DNA from: Azadirachta indica
Taxonomy: Eukaryota > Streptophyta > Magnoliopsida > Sapindales > Meliaceae
DNA length: 64,000 nucleotides
Assembly (NCBI GenBank): GCA_022749755.1
Contig: CM040446.1
Coordinates: 16,020,367 to 16,084,366 of the forward strand
Direction: 5' to 3'
A program made the position numbers and the translations under genes. Of this stretch, positions 25,044 to 36,700 are shown in pieces (position 1 is the stretch's first letter; every line of letters starts with the position of its first letter). The notes under the pieces are model-generated. The model was not told the DNA's origin. It was given only the letters and a program-made list of their open reading frames with translations, and did not search any database.

Positions 25044-28000
25044 TTACATGAAACGATCACCGCCGCTGTTTTCACCTGCATTACTTCTTTTTGGATTAAG
25101 GTTGGTGCAAAGCTCTGTAACTTTAAGTAGAGGAGAAAATCAGTTTATTTGAAATACCTTTTGCGTTTGCTCTTCAAAACTGTAGAAGTTGAAGGATTAC
25201 TGTGCCAATTCCTCTTCCTTTGATTGATGAACCAGTTATTTATCTGTTTTAATTGCAATCCTGTTTCCTGCACCAATCTTGCCTTATCTTCCTCCTACAG
25301 AAATGAAAGATTTGATGAGTGAAAAGGAGAGCCACACGCTGCTTTTGACTTGTACAAATAATTTAACTAATAAGCAGCTTAGAACTAGATAGTTACCGTA
25401 GGGTATGGCCACTTGGAATGTGATTGCCACCAAGCTTTCAGAACAGAGGTGGTGTCACCAGGAAGTTTTCCTGCTCTTCTCTTGCGCAGAATTTCCTCTC
25501 TTATGTCCACAATCTTCTCCTTATAACCCTATCAGCAAAAGCAAGAGATGCCATTAAATGTCTAACGACTCCACAATGACGTTTGATAATTCTGATTCAT
25601 TACCTGTTTCAGTTCATGTTTCAACTCTTGCCTCACTCGCTCCATCAAGGACCTCTCACTCTCTGTTGGGATGAGAGGACCAAATCCCATGCTGTCTGGT
25701 CCATCCAAACTTCCGTCAAAGAGGTTGGCATCGCTATCCACTTGATCTTCATCATCATCAGACATTGTTGCACCTGTACCTTCTCCTGGAGAAACTCCTG
25801 TACCATGATAATATTGTAGCTTCAGCATGCATAATTATGTATTTTGTATAATTAATTATCCATTTTTCACAAATCAAAACATTAACTTGGAGTAGAAAGA
25901 CAAATTTTCAGATCTCTACTATTATCTTCTTTGATTATGAGCTAGGCCGACAGTTAACACTGTGAATTGATTGCCAATAATTTCGTGTCTCATCCCACCT
26001 CCTGAAACTATAGTTCAGAGCCCTTGATTTTTTGTTGTAGAAGGCAAAATTAGTTTGTTCCTGGTTGATGTGAACGTGAATTCGCTTCTCATTTCAATTA
26101 CCGCTTCATACAAATCAAATCGTTGCTATTATATCTGTACTAGATTTTGGCAAACTCGTAATAGCAGTAAGTTTTCTTCAATAATCTGATAGTAATTACC
26201 AGTTCCAAAAACAACTCAGCAAGTTGCAGAAGGTTTCTAAAATCCAGCTAGCATGAAATATTGAAATTATAATGATGTTGTATCCAAGAGGTACCTGTCA
26301 AGCTTTGCAGGGATTGCTCAATCTCCCAGCAGGCCATCACTGCTTCCATCGCATGGACCCGTACATGCTGTTGCAGTTGTTCTTTAAATGAACAAAGCAG
26401 CAAAACGTAATGTGTCTGCATTAATTATCAGGAACAGGAAATATAAGAATTTTGAATCTATCATTAAAGCAGCTTATTTTAAGTCGTCGATTCTGAAATA
26501 TCATTAAGCATTTCTAAATCAAACATCAGAATATCTGAAATATCCAGAGAAGGAAACCGTTCCTGCACAAAGTTATATGCTTTTCCATCATTGTGAAATC
26601 ATCATATTTGATTGAAAACCAACAATTTGAACAAACACTCCTATTTCCAATTGCCATATTTTTCAGAAAATTAATGTTGGGCCATAGTACCAAAAGTGGA
26701 TACTTTTGCAATGAGACAAGCATGACAAAGAAATGCTAGAACAGGAAACACAAATGAAGAAAGCGGAGCCAAACAATATGTTCGATAAGATATAGTGAAT
26801 CATAAATATTCATGCTTTGTGCATATATTCAATCGAATTGGCAGCATAATCTTTCTATTGGAACTATACTTGAATAAATAATATAATCAAGCATAAATCT
26901 AGCTATTTCTGCAGCCCTTTGTCATTCCGCATGTCATATTTTTACCATTATAAGCTAGGCATGAAAGAAACTAGACTGACAATCCTGCATTGAATTTGTT
27001 GGCTCCCCCATAAATCTCATCTATTGAACTTAAACTCCCAATTCCCCTTATCTAAGCATTTCTACCGAACAAAATTAAATTAGACATCAACTTGAACCAA
27101 TCACCCGAATTATTGATCAGAATATCGCTGATAAAATCTTGGCTCTTTCTTTGTTGTATGCTACATTTACACCAAAACCAAGAGCTGTCATGAACTTTCC
27201 TAAAGATTTATTGAAGTTACTATTGAACTTTGATTTGTTGTTAATAAAGATAAATGGTTCAATTCTTACTCCTTTCTCATGGTTGAGAAGTGAGTCTATT
27301 GCTTTTATAAGGTATTAAATGAACAAAAAAGTATGTGTCCATCATACATGCTGTTTTCTCCTCTGTTTAATTTTATGGCTTGCTAACCAATTGGTATTCA
27401 AAGCTAACTCGACATCATATTAGCCAGGTTCATGCACCAAATCAACTGTCAGTCAATATCTTTTCATTTGCAATAAGAGGAAATGTTCTCTGACTTGAAG
27501 CATCATCCATTAAATTCTTTATATTACCACTACAATTACAAGTTCTCATGTCTCAGCATAACCTCCTTTTGTGCAAGCATATAAATCCAACCGCCCATTT
27601 CAAATTTTCCCATCTCCCCCACATATTCCCCTACCTATTTTACTTCAAATTTACACTACAAGCAAAGATGTAAAATTTCCCATTCTCATTTCTACACCAC
27701 CAGTTAGCTAATCTCCAAAACATCTGATGGTAAATCACAGCCGTCCAATTACCAGAAATACATACCCGCTCCTCACTCATGTAATTTAAACTCAACAGTT
27801 AAAAAAATCATCACCAAAAACGAAGTAAAAAAAATGCAAAAAAAATCTCTGTACGTAGAGCCTAGAATTGGGCAAGCACAAGCTGCAGCAATAAATTCAG
27901 CTGCAGTTCAATAAACAATAATGATGAATTTAAAATTCAAATTTTCCAATAAGACAAACGAACGGACAAGCAAGCAAACAAAAATGGAAAGGAAAATAAA

Positions 28001-28751
28001 TAATCGAAGAAGAAGAAAGCAAGCATACCATGAACTGATCGAGCTCTTTGTCATCAGTAACCAAACCCTGACCAGCACCTAAAGTCGAGTACTTAGCCAC
28101 GACGTGCTGCGACTGAGCAAGCTGAGCGTCAATCCTCGGCAGCTGATCCACCGGCGTCGCGATCCTCAAACACGCCACGTGTGCCGACAGTAACTGCTCG
28201 TACAACGGATGCGATAATATTTCCGCCTTGAACTTCGCATTTTGCCAGTTCACCACTCCGTCGCCGCCGCCAACGCCACTCTCAACCACCACGCCTTCGC
28301 TCTTGTTATTATTATTATTATTGTTATTATTATTATTCATGTTCTCGCTGTTGCTATTTTTCAAATCAGCAGATTCAACAGCAGCGATGATCGAGTCATT
28401 CGTCGGTGTGACGTCGTCGATGACGTCACTGTGGTTGCGATGCAGAAGTGACGAAGAGGTGCGCGAAAGCCATTGATTAGGTGTTTGTGAAGCGTCGGAT
28501 TCAGAAGTAGTATTATTATTAGCCGCGTTGTTATTATTATTGTTCGCCGTGGTGCGAAGGTTAAGGAAGTTCGTGTCCGTGAAGTGTGAAGGCTGTTGTT
28601 GCGGCGGTTGCTGTTGTTGTGCTCGAAGAAGCGCCGTGTTCAGCCAATTAGGCGGCGCTGTGGTTTCGGCGATGCTTTGTTGTGGTTGTTGCTGGTCGGT
28701 GAAGTGATGAAGGGGAAGGTCTTGAGAAAGATGATTGTGATGAAACGCCAT
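25044..28751 (-). CDS. KNAT3-like: Class II KNOX homeobox transcription factor (KNAT3/4/5 type)
   Basis: Six exons: 28029-28751, 26295-26415, 25604-25797, 25397-25528, 25158-25294 and 25044-25086. They total 1350 nt and encode 449 residues, with phase closing exactly. The order is a Gln/Asn-rich N terminus, then KNOX1 (about 165-210, [21 protein letters not shown]), then KNOX2 (about 236-282, [20 protein letters not shown]). After an acidic linker come ELK (about 338-360, [14 protein letters not shown]) and the TALE homeodomain (about 365-425, [10 protein letters not shown]). The tail is [13 protein letters not shown]. Class II KNOX proteins act in the nucleus with BELL partners and promote organ differentiation. 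Intron 1 is about 1.6 kb. Reading through exon 5 would end in KRKRYFK and a stop; splicing to the 43-nt last exon restores the family C terminus. KNAT3, 4 and 5 cannot be told apart here. Confidence 0.95.
28305..28337 (-). repeat. Coding AAT/AAC run (poly-Asn) in the KNOX gene
   Basis: Eleven consecutive Asn codons, nearly all AAT, form a trinucleotide microsatellite inside exon 1. A second Asn-rich patch and a Gln-rich patch lie nearby. The length is likely to vary between alleles. Confidence 0.85.
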
Positions 28752-29626
28752 GTGCTCCTATATAGATATATGTGTGTATGTAATTATCCCTATATCTATC
28801 TATATATCTATGTATTTATGCGCGTTGAGAGAGAAAGGAAAATAGAAATACAGCGATTACGAGTTCATGATAGATAGATAGATAAGGAGAAGAGAAGAGA
28901 AGGAAGAACGACGATGAACACAAAAATTTGTTTTGTTTTACAGTCGATGGAAAAAAAAAATTCTGGTGAGAGAAAAAAGAGTGAAAGCTTTGTCTCTGCA
29001 GAGAGATACAACAAGAGAGAGATGGATTACTATAAACGTACAAAGGGCAATTGAAAAGGAGAAATTTGAGAGAGAAACAGGTAAGGAGTGGTTTTTGTTT
29101 TGTGTAGAAGAAAACTACCGACTATGCAAGGCAATAATAATAAATAATAATATGATATAATGTTGTACTGAACATTAAAACATTATAATATAATATTCTA
29201 ATTTCTTTTTAATATAATATATTATTTTATTTGCGTGGACAATTTATGAGTCTTCGTTCGGTTGATGCGAGGATGATTGAGTGTAATCGGACGGTTGAGG
29301 ATTGTCATCGTCGCAAACACTGTTGGTTTAATAGTAATGTTAGTTGGAAAATGGAGCGCGTGGGAAACGCGCAGGTTGACAATCAGGGAAGCGTATGAGT
29401 GGGGCTGGAGTGGAGGTGACAAGGTGCAGGTTGCCGTACTAAGGAAACAGCAGTTATCTCAAACTGTGATAACAGTCCTATATCTGCGCGTGGGTTTACT
29501 GTGTTTCTCGATTTGGAAACCAGAAACTCTCGGACAGGACGAAGAACATTAGACCTAATGATAAAACCTATCGATTTTCTTGCTTTTACCAAACAAGTAC
29601 AATTACTCAATAATTTCCACGGTAGT

Positions 29627-29675
<49 letters not shown>

Positions 29676-30440
29676 GTTGGCTGGCAATTGGCATTATAGT
29701 TTTTGTTTATAATTTGTTTATACTTCAATTAAAATTATTCATTCAATTATTTTCCTTTATTTCTTTCTTTTTTTAAAAAATAACGCAGCTTATAAATTTA
29801 GGTAATATAAGTAACGATTTTATTAGAAATAAACATATCTATTATTGGTAAGCATATATGATATATCTTCTAACGTTTTTTAGTTTTTGTTCCTATAATT
29901 CTCCGAAAATTTGTAGAAAAATTATAAATTATAAAAAAATTAGAATATCTATCACGTGCCTTAGAAGATATAGGATACACACACACATATATCAAAGTAT
30001 GACCGCAAGGAAGATTTAAAACAAGGTCAAAACTTCTGATAATTAAAAGTGGAGAATTAGTTACACGTGTCGTTAAAAGGAATGAGAAGCATCAAATTTA
30101 AGAACTCGTACCCTGCATGTTAGCTGTGAGTACCTTGAACAACAGTACACAAATTTTGTCTAGAAAAAGACTGTATAATCTTAATCTATTGACGTAGTTA
30201 CTAGTATCCTAAAAGCTTGGAGCGTGCTTTCCACGTCACTAAACATTGCGTGACAATTTTGCAGTTTAAAAAAAGTCCAACGTCAAGACAAATGATCTCG
30301 ATCGATCTGATAAGAGAAATTAAAGAAAAAGGAAAAACGGATACCGGGTAAGGATCAGTAAACAATCATAAGAAGAGATATAAATTTATTAAAAAGAAAA
30401 ACATGGCGATAAAGAAGGAGATAAAAAAATAAAATAAAAT
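28752..30440. other. 5' leader and upstream spacer of the KNOX gene
   Basis: Contains a TATATCTA-type microsatellite just upstream of the ATG (28758-28812), purine/pyrimidine-rich leader sequence, GATA repeats near 28870 and a pure (ATT)n run at about 29627-29673. No coding gene; the open frames at 29277 and 29383 are formed across these repeats. Confidence 0.5.
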
Positions 30441-30760
30441 AGTAGGGGACCATAAATTACGTCGCTCCTCTCTGCGCCACTCGCGGGACAACGACACTTT
30501 GACACGCGTCCAAACCTCGTCGCTTGGACCACTAGTGGACCCTAGACCTCAAGCACGCGCCGGAGATAAGAGTATCAGGGCCGTCCACGTGGATTGCGAG
30601 AACGGGGAGTAGGCCCCGCTGAGAATTTTGACTTGCCTGACAGCCGCCGGCTAAATCAATGCGACTGTAGCTGGTCCCGTGGAAATATGTGGGGCCCATT
30701 TAATGAGAAATGAAAGAAAATTTGTGTGTGGGGCCCAGTTTAAGGAAGTGGGATCCACTT
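30440..30760. promoter_or_regulatory. GC-rich patch with G-box and TCP-type motifs
   Basis: A GC-rich island in AT-rich surroundings, 1.7-2.0 kb upstream of the KNOX ATG. It holds a palindromic G-box CCACGTGG (30585-30592), the palindrome ccactagtgg followed by GTGGACCC near 30533, and two copies of GTGGGGCCCA (30689-30698 and 30728-30737). GTGGGNCC fits the class I TCP consensus. It is a candidate distal promoter or enhancer; no reading frame is convincing. Confidence 0.4.
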
Positions 30761-33700
30761 TGGAGAGAGTACTGTTTGGGATTTATGGCAAACTGTCCAC
30801 CTATAGGGCCAAATGGTCCCCTACCTACCTGCTTTTTTTTATTTTCCATTTTTCTAATATTTTTAATATTTTAGAAAAATATAAGACCTGCCGTCAGGCA
30901 AACGGCAGAGACACATAAGAGAAACGGGCTTACGTAATTTCTTAGGAAGTGTCTGATTCCGTGTCTTTCTTAGGCTTTTTTTTTTTTTTTTGGAGCGAAA
31001 ATTATTTTCACTTTTGCGGTCCGTGATACATTGATTGGTTTTACTTTACTTCTCCTTTTATAATAACTCTTAATAATAATTTTGCTACTTATTTGTCTCC
31101 ATGTTTTTGAATTTGCTTACATTTGACCTTTTCCATTTGATTTAACTAATTAAGTCATTGTTTGACTTACAATTAACATAAATTAGCATCCAATTTAAAG
31201 ATTTTTTTTATTATAATTTAATTTAATTTAATTTAATTTTAATCATTGTGTGCAAACTTGGCGCATGCGTGTGTGTGACTTAACTGAATTTTTATAGGTC
31301 AAACATTTAAACAAATGTACAGAAACAGAAACATTTTGAAAGAATATTATTGTGAATGGTTTGGTTGGGTATCATAGGTCTAGCTAGAGAAATAATAAAT
31401 AAGTTTACACTTTAATAGTTGGCGACAAACGAGTTCTTGAAAATATTTTTGCCAAAAATCTATTTGTTAAAATATTATTCATTATTACTTAAAAATTCAT
31501 GAACCCAATCTATCAATATGTTCAAAATTATACCAAAGTTTGAAAATAATGGTGATTTAGAAGGAAATTCTTACATATAGAATATTGATTCTATAAAGGT
31601 GTCAAGACATCTAATAATATTATTCTGAAGCGATGAAAAAATTAGGTATATTCCATGTCACATTGATCCAATGTTGAGACAATGACAGTGTGGATATCGA
31701 GAAATATGACCTCTCCAAATTATCGCACCACATGTCATTATCATAAACTAAACCCACAATCACAATATCTTTCCCTGCAAACATCATTAATATATCCTTC
31801 CCAAACAATTTCATTAGTTTTGATTCTGATTTTCTTTTCCCTTTTCTTGATGATTATAAAAAGAAAAAGAAAAATGACTTTGTAACTTACAAATCAAAAA
31901 TGTTTTCTGGCAACAAAATTGAAAGGTGAAATGAATAAATTGTTCGCATTGCAAAATGCTAACCCTTTTTCTTTAATTTGTTTTCTTCGCGAGGTTCGAT
32001 GAGACGGCTGAGGAAAGTGGAAAACCTAAACAAAAAATGTGGTCTGGTCCCCCTCCTAGTGGTGAATGAACAGAAGTTACAAAAAACAGTAGAAGGTGTA
32101 GGTGGACAAAATCTTTTTGATTCATCGGGATTAGAAGTTAAACGTCTCTTGTCAATTCTTCGGTCTTTCGAAATTCTCAATCTCAACCTCTCCCTCTCTA
32201 TCCACCCCATGCGCGTTACGGTGTCTGATCAATTTGCAGGTAATTTTCTTCTCTTTTTTTTTTTTAAACAAAAGTTCTTTATTTTTAATTTAATTTTTAT
32301 TCATTTATTCCAATTTTATAGAGCATACACAGAAAAAAAAAAAAAAAAAAAGTCAATCACGTGCTTACGGGACAATAATTAATTACGTATTATATACGGA
32401 ATAAAAATAAATTAAAATATGACCAAATATCCGATCCAATAGAAACACAAAACAAAATGAAATACGGGCGGAATAATATATAAAATGAAATGTAAATCAT
32501 ATTTTAGTACTATAAATTTAGACATTAAATTGATAACTATGATTGTTTCCTTTATAAAATCTTTCGGGCCATAAAATGTTTAAAACGTGTTTAGATTCTT
32601 GATGAGAGTTGCTTTCTTAATTAATTGAGTTTAGTGTTTCTAATAAATATAGCTTTATTGCTTCAGGTTTAGGATTTTACCTTCAAACAAAAAAACGAAA
32701 GCACATATCAGATAATCTACTTAAAAATCTACGCTGCCGGAGCGAGTGTATTGCACGAGATAAGAAAAGCGAGTACTGAATAATTCTTCTTGTACAAATG
32801 TATCCAAACAGTTAATGAATGGTTAAATAATCGACACGTGTGCATCCTAAAACCTGGAAAACAAAAGCCCGGTTAGAGCCCGGTTCAAGTTTTCGTGGGG
32901 TATCCGCCATTCTTTCCCTTTTATTAATTTTTATTTTTATCCTAAACGTGTAATACGCGGGGCTGTCGCCGTCGACCAATGAGATATCGCCATTAAATTG
33001 CCTTTCAAAAGCGGGTGGGTCGAGTTGGGGCCCACGCGTTTTACACGAAGCAACGCTATCAACCGCAATGGTGTGCTAATCCCATAGCTGCATACAGTCG
33101 TACGCTTCTTCTTTTTGTAACCCACCAATTAATAATTAAAATATAATTAATTTACTTAATCACATTAATTAGTGTGTCTTAAGTTGATTAGTAGGGTTGA
33201 ATAATAATATAATTAATGTGTGTGGTACGTCGAACTTAATTTTAATTTAATTGGGTTTATGTTATGGACCCACTTGTCTGATTTAAAAAACAAAAATTAA
33301 ATAATATGATTTTATGGGAGAGGAGAAGTCATAGGTAAGGTTTTGTTTGTGTCTTTGTCTTTGTCTTTGTCTTTTAGGTAGCAAACTGATAAGTATAATA
33401 TATTATATTATTATTGATATTAATAATAACATTTTTACAAATGGGGATTTGGAATGGAGGGACATTTGCTTGCTTCGCAAAAGTTGTTCTCCTTTGTAGA
33501 AGCATTCCACTCATGTAAAGCCATGATCATGATCATCATCATCATGATCATGACCATCCTATTCTTTTCAAGAAAATTATGTGCCAACTTATGTTGCGCA
33601 TACCTGGTACTACATATAAATCTTTGTAAACCCAAAAGCAAAAAAGAAAAAAATAATTATACAGAAAATGACCTTTTATAAGCTTGACAAGTAAGTATTG

Positions 33701-36700
33701 CGTTTGGTGTTATCTCAATTTAAAATAGTTCTCATTGTACTAGCACCCGTTTGAGATTACTATTGAAAGTTTTAAATGTGATTTTCAACTTTTTCTCGTA
33801 ATACTTACTTTTACATCCTTAATATTATAAAATTTATCAACTAATTGTAGATTATATATAAATAAATATATATATATATATATTCTATCAAGGAAAAAGG
33901 TGTTTGATTTTTGTTTAAAAAATTATAGCATGAGTCCAATGTTTATTGAAATTACCATGGGATTTATACTCCCAATTAGCAATTAATTGGAAGGCTTGAT
34001 CCTTAAAGGATAAGGACATATTATAAATATGAATCTAGCACAAGTGCTACACAAATAATACAAAACATTCTTTTTATTTTGATGGATTTCTTTATTTAAG
34101 GAGGTTTTAATTCTATTAATAATCTAAGACTAAGACTAATCGATTCCAGTCAATAATAATAATACTATATATTTTTTCAAAATGTATGTACAGTAAGCAT
34201 GGGTCATGCATTTGATAAATGTTGGTAATTTTCAAACGAGTTAGCTGGCTGCTTTTGTGTATAAAATTAATATAATGTTAAAAAGGTATAATCGGAATCT
34301 TCCTGTAGAAAATGCTTTGCTATATAACAAAAACAAATACAGCACATTTTGGAAAAATGAAAAAAGCTATCAATTATTCTTCAAATAATAGTTAGTTTTA
34401 AGTGTTTATGTTGCTTGCCAATACAAGTAAACAAATTTTAAACTATTTAAAAAGTCTTCCTAGAACATGTTATCATCCAACCGTTCAATAAATCATAATC
34501 ATATATTTAATTTTCATTTATTTATCTTTATTATATTCGTAATTGATTTACATTTTTTGTATAATTTTTTCAATAATCTAACAATATTTTTAGCAATATA
34601 AAAAAGTTAAAGAATAAATTATAATATAAATGTGTAATGAAAGGGTTGAAGATTATACTAAAAAAGGAAAAAAAAAAAAACACAAAATAAGACGGTGTAT
34701 TATACATACGATAACATGCAACCTAAGTGCTTGGTGTAAATGGGGTGCGTGGGAGCAAAACAAGGTTACATACTTACATTTCTAAGTCTGACAACAAAAT
34801 CTATAATAGAGATCTCGTCAACAAACATACACGCACACACTCTCTCTCTCTCTCGATATAGTACTAGGATTTCTATTTATTAGGCAATTGGAGAGTTTTG
34901 AATATGGTCGGAGAATAGAAGTAGCTACAAGTTTGAAATCAAAACCACCCATTGACATAATTGTAGTTAGAAATTGACACAAGTGACTCCAATGTTCAAC
35001 ATTATTACTTTGGAAATTTATATTTAAAGTGCATGCTACCTGAAAATTGAAGAATTAAGTAAGCAGCTGGGTGTGAATGTGATATCGGAGGCTTAAACGA
35101 GCTTGACTAGACCTTACATTTCAAGGCAATGAAGCCTAATAAGACTAGGCAAAGTATGGATTTTTCTGTTCACAGTTTTAATGGGCAAACAGTGTTATGA
35201 CAGAAGAAGAAACAAACAGTAGGGATGACGAATTTTTTTTTTTTTTTCTGTTTACACCAAATTTACTTGGAACTTTCAGCTGTCAAAAAACCCCCTGAGC
35301 TGATGTTGCTATGCTAGGGCATAGTAATAGTATTATATTAGTCATAGTCATAGAGACACGCAGATAGATGGAACTGTCTTTAACTCTGTTACGCGTGAAA
35401 ATTGGATCTGACCCACAAACGATGTCGATGTGATTCTCCTTATCCAATAATGATGAAACGTTTATGTTTCTTATTGAAGACCTTTAATTTGTACCGGTTC
35501 GATGCACTCTTTTTCAATGCGCACTTGTCGTTCGGTGAAATGCTCGTGGCAAACAAAGAGAAAAATGGTATCACCTTGGGACAATCATGGAGGGAATTTT
35601 GGTTAAAAGTTTTGTTCCATAAATTGTTTGTATTATACAAGGATGTGCATTTGCAGTTGGTTTTTTATTATTTATTTTCCTTCTCACCGATGCTTTTATT
35701 TATGGGTTGCAATCAAAATCATGAGGAGTTTGATTAGATCAAGTGACAAGATTTTAGATTAAAAGCATCATCAGTTCAATTCATCATCATTTCGGTTTAT
35801 GTTATGGTACATTTCCTTTTATTGTAATGCCAATCCTCTCTGTTTTGATTACCTAATTTTTTTTTTAATAAATTCAAAATTATAATAAAATAGTAAATCA
35901 GAGATTATAATGAAATTTTTATATGTAAGTAGAGAATTATAAGAAAAAAGAAAGAGCCTATAATGGAAGAGATAGTACAGTCCTCCTCTGATGATCTCTT
36001 CTTGATTTCGTACATGTTTCTGATTGGATGTGATTTGCGATTACTGTAGAGAAAAAAACTTTGATGATGAGTTTTACTAGATTACCCATATATCACAATG
36101 TCGGTTTCTGCCTAACCCTAAAGCTAGGTTAGCTTTCAATCTTCAAATCATGGACCACAAGAGCACTTGAAAGCAAACACATTTTGCCCATGGACCACTT
36201 TCACCATATTGCTTGCCACTTGCCATTTTCCATTTCTTCCCAAAAAAAGGAAAACCCATTATGTAAATAAGTGGTATTAATGCTGTAGACAGAGACTCTG
36301 CATAGTTAGCTCCCCCAATAATTTCATTTTTTTTCTTGTTAGTTGTGAGCAAAGAAATGAAACTTTCCAGGGTTTGGCAGCGTGAAAGATGAAAACTCTT
36401 GCTGGTTGGCGCTGCTGGAAAACCGAACATGCTGTAGAGTAGTAGTTGCTATGATATATGAGGAGAAAAAGGAATCAAAAGACACCAATTAGTGTACATG
36501 ATTTGATGATGTTTTTTTACTATTTGTACTTATGTGATGTCACACCCATTTGCTTACTTGAAGAAACTGAATACTCAATCAGACAATTGCTGTACATGAG
36601 ATGAGATAGCATAAATGTGTATGTGTGTATGTATATTTCCTGTTGTATGATGTTGATGGTTCACACACATGGAAAAGAGAGAAGAGAGAGATCTTTGTCA

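Noticed and set aside
29383..29694. Minus-strand frame with a long Asn run
   Set aside because: Created by the (ATT)n microsatellite at 29627-29673; no other support.
31959..32382. Overlapping frames on both strands (134 and 83 codons)
   Set aside because: They overlap each other, and neither resembles a known protein; the plus frame runs into poly-T derived Phe runs.
35402..35737. 111-codon plus-strand frame
   Set aside because: No recognisable domain, no promoter or codon support, and AT-rich sequence in which such frames arise by chance.
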